From: Catenovulum maritimum
GTDB taxonomy: Bacteria > Pseudomonadota > Gammaproteobacteria > Enterobacterales > Alteromonadaceae
NCBI RefSeq assembly: GCF_001050375.1
Contig: NZ_KQ130482.1
Coordinates: forward strand, 670,551 to 734,550
Length of the DNA stretch: 64,000 bases
Direction: 5' to 3'
The position numbers were made by a program, and so were the translations under genes. Numbering within the stretch: position 1 is the first letter of the stretch; the number at the start of each line of letters is the position of its first letter. A model generated the notes under the pieces. It was not told the DNA's origin and ran no database searches. It saw only the letters and a program-made list of their open reading frames with translations. Below, piece by piece: positions 1 to 7,641 of the stretch.

Positions 1-3
1 GCT

Positions 4-1164
4 ATGGCGCGTATGTACGACGAGTATCAAACGCCGCGGCCAGAAGATAATAGTTTGTTCAGTAGTTTTAAATATACTCAACTACAAGGTTTTGATTATC
101 GTGATGGCGACGGCACAGTGTCGCGTCGCGATCCTTCAAAAATTATTCGAGTAAATGGCTTGTACTATGTGTGGTATACCAAGCGCGACACCCAAACACC
201 ACCGCAAGGGCCTGAAAGGTGTAGCGATACAATACCATCAACCGATTGGGATTTAGCCGAAATTTGGTATGCAACCAGTCAAGATGGTTTTAGTTGGCAA
301 GAGCAAGGTTGTGCTATTAAACGCCCAGCCAAACCTCAGCTAGGTTGGCGCTCGGTTTCAACGCCCGATATTTTAGTCTGGCAAGGTAAATACTATTTGT
401 ACTATCAAGCTTTTATGCAAGCCAGTGGCATAAAAGGCGATCATTGTCCTGTTACTTTGTCGTCTGCGGACAGCCCAGATGGCCCATGGACGCCTTGCAA
501 CAAAATAGTAGTTCAAAACGGCCCTGCAGGCAGTTGGGATCAATTTTCAATTCACGATCCATACTTGTTGGTCTACCAAGGCAAAATCCACTTATATTAC
601 AAAGCTGCTTTTGGTGACAGGCCTGAATACTTGGTTGCAAACGGCCTTGCAATTGCTGACAACCCAATGGGGCCTTTTAATAAACATCCATTAAACCCAG
701 TGCTCAACTCAGGGCACGAAACCACCTATTTTCCGTTTAAACAGGGCATAGCAGCTTTGGCTATTCGTAATGGTAACGAAAACAATACCATTCAATTTGC
801 ACCTGATGGGGTTAATTTTTCCATAGCGTCTGTTACTTCTCTCATGCCTGTTGCGGCAGGGCCATATGTAGCTGATGCCTTTAACAATACTGAAAGTGGC
901 CAAGGGATAGAGTGGGGCTTATCGCATTTTTGTGACAAAACCGACCCAAGCACTAAACACAGCTTTTTAGGCAGGTTCGACTGCAACTTAATCCAAAACG
1001 CTAACAACACAGATATGAAAGAAACCGATGTGATTCATCATCCAAGTGTGTATTTCGCCCAAGGTTTATCTGAAAAGCAAAAAATACAGCGTCAACAAGC
1101 TGCCCAAGAGGGTAAACAAAAGAGTGAACAAAAGAGTGAACAAAAGAGTAAAAATGCATGTTAG
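4..1164 (+). CDS. GH117 family glycoside hydrolase (3,6-anhydrogalactosidase-like)
   Basis: Characterised GH117 enzymes are five-bladed beta-propellers that remove 3,6-anhydro-L-galactose from the non-reducing end of neoagaro-oligosaccharides, a late step of agar breakdown. This 386-residue protein carries the family signatures: RRDPSK with Asp43, IHDPYL with Asp185, and NSGHETTYF with His238 and Glu239. Their spacing fits the catalytic set of the family. No signal peptide is visible, which suggests action on imported oligosaccharides. ATG codons lie at 4 and 13 and the frame is open to the window edge, so the true start may be upstream. The last 35 or so residues are a low-complexity Lys/Gln/Ser tail. 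The stop overlaps the FAD oxidoreductase by 7 nt, so the two are probably translated together. Some GH117 clades act on other galactan sugars, so the exact substrate is inferred. Confidence 0.85.
   Translation: MARMYDEYQTPRPEDNSLFSSFKYTQLQGFDYRDGDGTVSRRDPSKIIRVNGLYYVWYTKRDTQTPPQGPERCSDTIPSTDWDLAEIWYATSQDGFSWQEQGCAIKRPAKPQLGWRSVSTPDILVWQGKYYLYYQAFMQASGIKGDHCPVTLSSADSPDGPWTPCNKIVVQNGPAGSWDQFSIHDPYLLVYQGKIHLYYKAAFGDRPEYLVANGLAIADNPMGPFNKHPLNPVLNSGHETTYFPFKQGIAALAIRNGNENNTIQFAPDGVNFSIASVTSLMPVAAGPYVADAFNNTESGQGIEWGLSHFCDKTDPSTKHSFLGRFDCNLIQNANNTDMKETDVIHHPSVYFAQGLSEKQKIQRQQAAQEGKQKSEQKSEQKSKNAC
1115..1150 (+). repeat. Three tandem 12-bp units in the GH117 tail
   Basis: The unit AACAAAAGAGTG occurs three times in a row, with one mismatch in the last copy. 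It encodes a repeated EQKS-like tetrapeptide just before the GH117 stop. Each unit contains AAAGAG, so the array may also act as ribosome binding site for the ATG at 1158. Confidence 0.85.
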
Positions 1165-3443
1165 TAGAAAGTTTTAGCCCACAAACAAGAACCAATAACA
1201 AACTACAGATTACTACAGATTTTGTGGTAGTGGGTGGTGGACTTGCCGGTGTGTGTGCTGCGATTGCTGCAGCGCGTAATGGCAGTAAAGTTGTATTAAT
1301 TCAAGACAGGCCTGTATTAGGCGGCAACGCTTCTAGCGAAGTGCGAGTTTGGGCATTGGGCGCAACCTCGCATATGGGCAATAATAATAGATGGTCTCGT
1401 GAAGGTGGGATTATTGACGAAATTATGTTGGAAAACCTAAAGGTGAACAAAGACGGTAATCCAATTATATTTGACGCTGTATTGTTAGATAAGGTCGCGG
1501 CAGAGCCGAATATTCAATTACTGCTTAATACTGCGGTTTACCTAGTGAATAAATCAGCTGAGCGTAAAATTGGCAGTGTTGTTGCTTTTTGTAGTCAAAA
1601 TTCAACTGAATACACAGTTTCAGCCCCGTTGTTTTGTGATGCAACGGGCGATGGTTTAGTTGCTTTTAATGCGGGGGCAAGTTTTAGAATTGGCGCTGAA
1701 TCGCGTGATGAATTTGGCGAGCAACTTGCACCAGTGCAAGCAAGCGATCAACTGTTAGGGCATACGCTGTTTTTTTACAGTAAAAAGCTAGATCATCCAG
1801 TTAAATATATCGCCCCAAAATTTGCTTATACACATCAACAAATTAGCGCAATTCCACGCTCTAAAAATATTCAAGGCAGTGATTCAGGCGTTAAATTTTG
1901 GTGGGTTGAATACGGCGGTATACACAACACAATTACGCAAACAGAAGAAATTAAATGGGAATTATGGAAAATTGTTTACGGCATTTGGGACTACATTAAA
2001 AACAGCGGCAAATTTGAAGATGTTGAAAACCTAACTTTAGAATGGATAGGTACAGTACCAGGTAAACGCGAAAGTCGCCGTTTTAATGGCGAATATATGC
2101 TTAAACAGCAAGATATAGTGGAACAAACTCAGTTTGCCGATGCTGTTTCTTATGGTGGCTGGGCGATTGATATTCATCCATCAGAAGGCATTTATAGTGA
2201 TAAACCAGCCTGTTCGCAATTTCACTCCAAAGGCGTTTATCAAATTCCATATCGTTGTTTTATTAGCAAAGACATAGATAATTTATTTTTTGCTGGGCGT
2301 AATATCAGTGCTAGCCATATGGCCTATGGTTCAAGCCGAGTGATGATAACTTGTGCTCATGGTGGTCAAGCTGTTGGTACTGCCGCTGCATTGTGCAAAC
2401 AAAATAGTATTAGTCCTAAAAGCATGTTAAACCCAGAATATATGCATAGTTTGCAACAGCAACTGAATATGTTTGGCCATGGCATACCAAATGTGCCTTT
2501 AGCGCAGCAAACTAATTTGGCTAAACAAGCACGAATCTCAGCCAGCAGCGAACTCGAATTAAAACAATTATTGCCAAGTGGTGAATATATACCTTTAACG
2601 CAAGGTTGCGCCCAACTTATGCCGTTTAATCAAGGCATGGCACCTGTAATGAAACTTAAAGTTAAAGCACAAACTGAAACTCAGTTAAAAGTTGCTTTAA
2701 GAGTCAGTGTAAAAGCTGAAAATTACACCCCAGAAATTGACTTAAAAACCATAGAGCTAAACCTAGTTGCGGGTGAACAAACAATCACGCTTGATTTTTC
2801 TAGTGTAGAAATTGCCGCTCAGTATGGTTTTGTTACTTTTTACCCAAATGCGGCGATTGAACTGGCTATATCCGAGCAGCGAGTCACGGGTTTTATGCCT
2901 GTATTTAACAAGATGCACAAAGCGGTATCTAATACGGGTAAACAAACTATGCCTGTAGAGTCAGGAATCGAGAGTTTTGAATTTTGGACGCCAGAACGTC
3001 GACCAAAAGGGCAAAACTTAGCTTTGCAATTTGAACCTGCATTCAAGCTGCATCCGCTGTCACATATAACAAATGGTTATCTGCGCCCGTGGAAGCAAAG
3101 CAATACTTGGGCTGCAAGTTTTAATGACAAACACCCACAAGTAAAGTTTTGCTGGCCTGAACCTGTCAATATTAACCAAATAACTCTATTCTTTGATACA
3201 GATAGCGACCATGCGTTAGAAACAGTATTAATGCTGCACCCAGAAAGTGAAATGCCGTACTGTGTGCAAAATTATCGAATAAAACAGGCTGATGGCACTA
3301 CATTGCTTGAAGTGGTAGGAAATTATCAAACCGTTAATAAACATACATTAGCGCAAGCAATTCAAGTAGATGAACTTGTGTTTGAATTTGACCAGCCAAG
3401 CGATTTAGTGCCAGCGAGTTTATTTCAAATAGAGATCCACTAG
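1158..3443 (+). CDS. FAD-dependent oxidoreductase (FAD_oxidored family)
   Basis: The N-terminus has a Rossmann dinucleotide-binding motif (VVVGGGLAGVCAAIAAARNG, about residues 22-41), followed by the RPVLGGNASSEVR stretch typical of the large FAD_oxidored (pfam12831-type) proteins found in polysaccharide-use loci. A second FAD-contact region, FFAGRNISASHMAYGSSRVM, lies near residue 380. The C-terminal third (about 440-761) is beta-rich and may be an accessory sandwich domain. No signal peptide is seen, so it is probably cytoplasmic. It overlaps GH117 by 7 nt and ends 4 nt before the sigma-factor gene. Members of this family are widely annotated but rarely characterised, and the natural substrate cannot be read from the sequence. 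An oxidised or anhydro sugar is a reasonable guess from context only. Confidence 0.8.
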   Translation: MLVESFSPQTRTNNKLQITTDFVVVGGGLAGVCAAIAAARNGSKVVLIQDRPVLGGNASSEVRVWALGATSHMGNNNRWSREGGIIDEIMLENLKVNKDGNPIIFDAVLLDKVAAEPNIQLLLNTAVYLVNKSAERKIGSVVAFCSQNSTEYTVSAPLFCDATGDGLVAFNAGASFRIGAESRDEFGEQLAPVQASDQLLGHTLFFYSKKLDHPVKYIAPKFAYTHQQISAIPRSKNIQGSDSGVKFWWVEYGGIHNTITQTEEIKWELWKIVYGIWDYIKNSGKFEDVENLTLEWIGTVPGKRESRRFNGEYMLKQQDIVEQTQFADAVSYGGWAIDIHPSEGIYSDKPACSQFHSKGVYQIPYRCFISKDIDNLFFAGRNISASHMAYGSSRVMITCAHGGQAVGTAAALCKQNSISPKSMLNPEYMHSLQQQLNMFGHGIPNVPLAQQTNLAKQARISASSELELKQLLPSGEYIPLTQGCAQLMPFNQGMAPVMKLKVKAQTETQLKVALRVSVKAENYTPEIDLKTIELNLVAGEQTITLDFSSVEIAAQYGFVTFYPNAAIELAISEQRVTGFMPVFNKMHKAVSNTGKQTMPVESGIESFEFWTPERRPKGQNLALQFEPAFKLHPLSHITNGYLRPWKQSNTWAASFNDKHPQVKFCWPEPVNINQITLFFDTDSDHALETVLMLHPESEMPYCVQNYRIKQADGTTLLEVVGNYQTVNKHTLAQAIQVDELVFEFDQPSDLVPASLFQIEIH

Positions 3444-3447
3444 CTAA

Positions 3448-4002
3448 ATGCAAGACGATAGTCATTTAATTTTACAAGCACGCAATGGCGACATGCAGGC
3501 TTATGCAACTATTGTAGAACGTTACCAAAGTAGCATTCGTGCCTGTTTGCGTATGCGTTTGCATGAGCCATCTGAGGCTGAAGATTTAACTCAAGAAACC
3601 TTTATTCTTGCGTTTAATAAATTAGATGAATTTGATGAAAGCCGCCCAGTAGATGCGTGGCTACGCGGTATTGCCATTAACTTGCTTAGAAATTACCTAC
3701 GCAAACATAAACCCATAAGTGTCGGTAGCCATGCAGAGCTTGAAACATTAGTTAACCAGCAGCTTGATACCGAATATTCACAAGGGCAAGAAGTAGCCAG
3801 CGTTGCAGCACTTAAAGATTGTATGACTCAGTTAAATGAAAAAACGCATGAGCTGGTTAATCAGCATTATAAACAAGGGTTTTCAATTGCCGAGCTTACT
3901 AAAAAACATGGGGTAGGTCATTCGGCTATGACCATGCGTATGTTTCGTATACGAGAGAAATTGCGTGACTGCATAGAAAAAAATCTCAAGGAGTATTGTT
4001 AA
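3448..4002 (+). CDS. ECF-type RNA polymerase sigma factor
   Basis: This 184-residue protein has the sigma-70 region 2 core (LRMRLHEPSEAEDLTQETFI, then AFNKLDEFD and WLRGIAINLLRNYLR). It also has a region 4 helix-turn-helix (SIAELTKKHGVGHSAMTMRM) and lacks regions 1 and 3, as expected for ECF sigma factors. It begins 4 nt after the FAD oxidoreductase stop, and its own TAA overlaps the ATG of the next gene, a FecR-domain protein. Such pairing normally means sigma factor plus anti-sigma or sensor. It resembles the short ECF groups common in Planctomycetes and Verrucomicrobia. It would recruit RNA polymerase to a set of promoters, perhaps those of this locus, but no target promoter is identifiable here. 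Confidence 0.88.
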   Translation: MQDDSHLILQARNGDMQAYATIVERYQSSIRACLRMRLHEPSEAEDLTQETFILAFNKLDEFDESRPVDAWLRGIAINLLRNYLRKHKPISVGSHAELETLVNQQLDTEYSQGQEVASVAALKDCMTQLNEKTHELVNQHYKQGFSIAELTKKHGVGHSAMTMRMFRIREKLRDCIEKNLKEYC

Positions 4003-5561
4003 TGAATCAATCCAAAAGCTTGAGTAAAGAACAGCGCAGGTTAATCGCGGCTTATCTAGCAGGCGAAGAGGTGAGTGATGAGTTGTTAAATGAATGCCAT
4101 AAACACCCTGAAGTTAAACAAGCCATAGCAAAATTAGTTGGCACAGACAGATTAATTCAGCTTTCGTTAGAAACGGAAAACCACCAAACTGTTAATTCAG
4201 TCATGCAGCGAATTAGCCAGCAGCAGTCAGTTAAACAACAAGCGGTTAAAGCAAAGGTTATTCGCCCTTGGTTTAAATCTCAAATGGCGTTTGCGGCCAG
4301 CGTGGCCGCTATAGTTATGCTGTTTTTTATCAGTAGCTTCATTTCCGTTCAAAACAATTTAGGAGTAGTAACTAAGGTAGCAGCGGTGTCACAAACAAGT
4401 GAACTTTCTTTGGGTAAACTCCTGCATAAAGGCAAAATTTCTTTAGAGCAAGGTTACAGTGAAGTTGTAATGGACAATGGGGTGATATTAGTTTTAGAAG
4501 CGCCCATTGAATTGAACATTCGATCGGAAAATTTGGTCATTTTAGAAAAGGGCAAGCTGGTTGCTAAAGTACCGCCACAAGCCATTGGCTTTAGAGTCGA
4601 CACCCCAAGCTCAGAAATAATTGATTTAGGCACTGAATTTGCGGTTGATGTAAACGAGCAAGGTGAAAGCCAAGTGCACGTATTGGATGGCGAAGTTAAA
4701 GCGCGTGCATCAAAACAACAAGCTTTTAAAATGCTTAAAAAAGACCAAGCGCTTGCTTTTAGTTTGGATGAAAAAATAAAAATAATTCAAAGCAGTCCAA
4801 ATTTATTTATGCGCGCTTTGCCGGGCAAATCAGCGGTTAATCCTGATTATTTACATTGGTCTTTTGACCAAAATCAGGCTGGGCAATTTGCCTCTAGCGG
4901 CAAAGGAATAGTAGGGCAACATTACCCTGCATATGACAAAACCGAAGCCGGACAGATAAGCCAAGTCGCGGGTGTTTTTGCCAATGCCATTGCATTAGAT
5001 GGTCGCGCTAATTGGCTAGAAACGGAATTTCCGGGTATTTCCGGTGATGCCCCGCGCACAGTTAGTTTTTGGGTAAAAGTGCCACAAGATATCGGCAGGC
5101 ATGAAGTATTTGGTATTGTCAGTTGGGGCACACAAGAGTTTTATTCTGCATGGCAAATATCGCCAAATCCATTCCCTCAAAATGGACCAATTGGTGCGCT
5201 GAGAATTGGTACTTACAATGCCCAAGTGGTTGGTACGCGTGATTTAAGAGATGGGCAATGGCATCATGTTGCAGTGGTTTTGTATGGCGGTGAAGCGTCA
5301 GACATATCAACCCATGTACTCATGTACGTAGATGGTGAATTAGAAAAAACCAATGGTAAGTCGGTGGCTAAAGTAAATACCAAAATCAGCCAAAATAACT
5401 CACGGCCATTGTCGCTAGGGCGCAATATTGGTTATACCGCAGCACATGAAAAAGATAAATTTTTTAGAGGTGCAGTGGATGAGTTATACGTGTTTGACGC
5501 TGCACTAGAGCAAAAACATATTCGACAATTGATGAAAAATAACCGATTTTTAGATAAGTAA
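4002..5561 (+). CDS. FecR-domain membrane protein with C-terminal LamG (ConA-like) domain
   Basis: The start is taken as ATG 4002, with AAGGAG 8 nt upstream, overlapping the sigma-factor stop by one base. The protein has a cytoplasmic N-terminal segment of about 85 residues rich in short helices, as in anti-sigma factors. One transmembrane helix follows (about 90-112, AASVAAIVMLFFISSFISVQ), then a FecR-type domain (about 130-245, with VDTPSSEIIDLGTEFAVDV). Last comes a LamG/concanavalin A-like lectin fold (about 280-515). By family knowledge, FecR proteins transmit outer signals to a cognate ECF sigma factor. Here the LamG domain, in place of a TonB-receptor contact, could sense a polysaccharide directly. 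This architecture is typical of Planctomycetes and Verrucomicrobia, so lateral transfer is possible. The ligand is unknown. Confidence 0.85.
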   Translation: MNQSKSLSKEQRRLIAAYLAGEEVSDELLNECHKHPEVKQAIAKLVGTDRLIQLSLETENHQTVNSVMQRISQQQSVKQQAVKAKVIRPWFKSQMAFAASVAAIVMLFFISSFISVQNNLGVVTKVAAVSQTSELSLGKLLHKGKISLEQGYSEVVMDNGVILVLEAPIELNIRSENLVILEKGKLVAKVPPQAIGFRVDTPSSEIIDLGTEFAVDVNEQGESQVHVLDGEVKARASKQQAFKMLKKDQALAFSLDEKIKIIQSSPNLFMRALPGKSAVNPDYLHWSFDQNQAGQFASSGKGIVGQHYPAYDKTEAGQISQVAGVFANAIALDGRANWLETEFPGISGDAPRTVSFWVKVPQDIGRHEVFGIVSWGTQEFYSAWQISPNPFPQNGPIGALRIGTYNAQVVGTRDLRDGQWHHVAVVLYGGEASDISTHVLMYVDGELEKTNGKSVAKVNTKISQNNSRPLSLGRNIGYTAAHEKDKFFRGAVDELYVFDAALEQKHIRQLMKNNRFLDK

Positions 5562-5639
5562 CCGGCTTTTTGGTAGAAAAAATAACTTTTAAATTTTTAG
5601 TTAAAAAATAATAAAAAAAATGTGTCATTTGCAAAGGGA

Positions 5640-5670
5640 TTTACCAATAGGTTAAGACAATATTGGTAAA
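5640..5670. promoter_or_regulatory. Perfect 10-bp dyad upstream of the sulfatase remnant
   Basis: TTTACCAATA (5640-5649) and TATTGGTAAA (5661-5670) form a perfect inverted repeat around an 11-bp spacer, ending 17 bp before the ATG at 5688. No T-run follows, so an operator fits better than a terminator. It resembles the ACCAAT-type dyads of some GntR-family regulators, but the binding protein is unknown. Confidence 0.5.
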
Positions 5671-5687
5671 CACCCACAGTAGACAAG

Positions 5688-6281
5688 ATGACAAAATTAC
5701 AATTAAAAACATTGGTATTATTTGCTTGCGTGCTGAGTTTATGCGCTTGCAGTTTAAAAAAATTAGAAGAAAAGTCAGAAATTAACCCGCTTGCGACAAG
5801 CAAATTGCCGCCAAACATACTCTGGATTGTTACAGACGATCACCGACCTGATTCTATCAATGCCTATAACCGAGCAGTTTATAAACAAAATGACAGTCCA
5901 CTTGGTTATGTTGAGTCACCCAATACAGATAAATTAGCCGCCGAAGGTATTTTATTCACCAATGCCTTTACCGATTCACCCGTATGTGCACCTTCTCGTG
6001 CGGCAATGCACTCTGGTCGATACCCATTTCGGCACAGTCGCTTGGCATTGTATGACTTATCAATAGACTCGCTCGAGCGCAATAACCTAGCTTACCAAAC
6101 TCAATATACAGAACTCGCACAATGGATTAGGCACAAGCTTGGCAACATAGTTTTGGGTGACGGGCGGATTGAAGCTGACTGGTCCCAAGAAAACCATTAT
6201 GTAGTATCCAATATCGCCAAAGGAGCTGACGATAAAAAATTAGATATACCAGCACATTTAATCAACAACTTACCGCGATAA
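5688..6281 (+). pseudogene. Sulfatase lipoprotein gene with a large internal deletion
   Basis: The product begins with a lipoprotein signal (lipobox LCAC, Cys at about residue 21) and the start of a type I sulfatase domain. This includes the metal-binding pair Asp50-Asp51 in [10 protein letters not shown] and the formylglycine motif C-A-P-S-R with Cys100. After [11 protein letters not shown] (about residue 152) the sequence jumps to a short polar end ([19 protein letters not shown] and on) that looks like the C-terminus of the same kind of sulfatase. Intact enzymes of this family are about 450-550 residues, whereas this has 197, so roughly 300 residues from the middle appear lost in frame. 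The catalytic fold cannot be complete. The likely ancestral role was removing sulfate esters from algal galactans. It lies 126 bp after the FecR gene, and the next gene is also broken. Confidence 0.75.
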
Positions 6282-6297
6282 ATACTCGGAGGCGATT

Positions 6298-6663
6298 ATG
6301 TATTCAGAACAACCAACTGAGCATCAAACAATTTTTAACGTGTACACTGCAATGTCGTGTATTAACGCACTTGAAGAAAATGGAATAACACCTGAGTCGG
6401 GAGATATATTGGTCACTGGGGCAAGTGGATGTGTTGGTCGTCATGCTGTTCATTTACTAGCCGAGTTAGGTTACACAGTAGTCGCCGCAACAGAGCAGAT
6501 TAATGATATTACTTGTTTGCTCGCCCTAGGCGCAAAAAAAATAGTTGATAATCGAATGCTTGACGAGCCGAAAAACTTATTGGTTAAATCGCGCTGGAGT
6601 GGGGTAGTTGATACCATTAGCAGCCGAATATTTGTGGGTGTTTGTGCTGATACTCAGTTATAA
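6298..6663 (+). pseudogene. Fragment of an AcuI/YhdH-type quinone oxidoreductase
   Basis: This 121-residue product matches only the middle of the medium-chain dehydrogenase/reductase fold of AcuI/YhdH (acrylyl-CoA reductase) proteins. It shows a helix leading to the Rossmann motif VTGASGCVGRHAVHLLAELGY, then the LGAKKIVD and RWSGVVDT elements. Full-length relatives have about 325 residues, so both the N-terminal catalytic part and the C-terminus are missing. A good GGAGG site precedes ATG 6298, so a short product could still be made, but an active enzyme is implausible. Together with the adjacent broken sulfatase this marks a stretch of gene decay or rearrangement. Confidence 0.7.
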
Positions 6664-6906
6664 CAAGCATAAAGTTATACTTGCTCATATTTGATTTTTC
6701 ATTCAGTTTTAGATGATTTCGATTTCATTTGGCTGGCAGCTATGAGTGAGTTTAGGTAATAGATTTGCTGGCACTTTTCGTCCGGCCTTCCAAGCTCTAA
6801 TGGACTTCGAGAAAAAATAAATTTTCTAGTGGATGGTGCGAATAAATATTAAAGTGTTAGCATTAATATTTATATAAAATCTTTGTATTCTATAAAAGGA
6901 CAGGTA

Positions 6907-7479
6907 ATGTACAAAATTTTTATGTGCTCGCTTTTTATTTTATTTTTGAGTAAGGCATTCGCAGGAGAAGTTAAGCGAGGGGATGATTTATCTCTAGAAA
7001 AATTTGAGTACATTTTAAGTAAGAGTATGTCTAAATTACCTAAACTGTGGAGTGTAATTGATCAAATCACGAATCAAGACGTAAATATCTATATAACACC
7101 TATTGAAAAAGGTTTGGGTAAAGCAAGAGGTAAGAACTCAATCTATATTGCCCCTCGTGCATTTATACATGATTTAAAGGCTTATCCTGAAGATAGGTTG
7201 ATAGTTGTACTTTTACATGAGTACGGACATATTCTTTTTAATAGGCAATCTAATCGTAAAAGTAATAATAAAGCTGAACATGAGTACGCTGCTTTTAAAT
7301 ACTCAGTGCAGCATGCCCTTCGTATTGCAGAAAAAGGAGATAGTGGACCAATTAGACAATTAGTACATTATCTTCCATTAAGGGTTCAAAATGGTAAAAA
7401 ATCCGATCCTCATACAATAGCTTTAAAAAAATTAACTAAAGAAAATTTTTGGTCGGACGTGCTATCAAAGTATCAATAA
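6907..7479 (+). CDS. Secreted protein with HEYGH zinc-metallopeptidase-like motif
   Basis: The start is placed at ATG 6907 because AAAGGA lies 6 nt before it; an in-frame TTG at 6883 has no such support. The 190-residue product has a signal peptide (cleavage near AFA-GE, about residue 20). A single zinc-binding signature, HEYGH, lies near residue 103 within VVLLHEYGHILFNRQSN, with a downstream HEYAAFKYS stretch that could supply a third ligand. That is the minimal layout of a zincin. No named family is recognised. It has no close operon partner (the preceding fragment ends 243 nt upstream). A small periplasmic or secreted peptidase is the best guess. Confidence 0.6.
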   Translation: MYKIFMCSLFILFLSKAFAGEVKRGDDLSLEKFEYILSKSMSKLPKLWSVIDQITNQDVNIYITPIEKGLGKARGKNSIYIAPRAFIHDLKAYPEDRLIVVLLHEYGHILFNRQSNRKSNNKAEHEYAAFKYSVQHALRIAEKGDSGPIRQLVHYLPLRVQNGKKSDPHTIALKKLTKENFWSDVLSKYQ

Positions 7480-7641
7480 AATTATTACTAACACTTATAA
7501 AGTCTCTATTATTGTGGCCGTGGCAATCGCGTATAAAATGGGTGAGCCAGCCACGATTTGACTGGTGAACTATATGTCTAATGGTTTAACCAATAGATTT
7601 ATTGATTATTTATCACTAAATGGTTAGCCACCCATTTGATG

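Noticed and set aside
7538..7640. AAATGGGTG and CACCCATTT as ends of a small inverted-repeat element
   Set aside because: Only 9 bp match, no target duplication is seen, and it may simply be a long-range hairpin between convergent genes.
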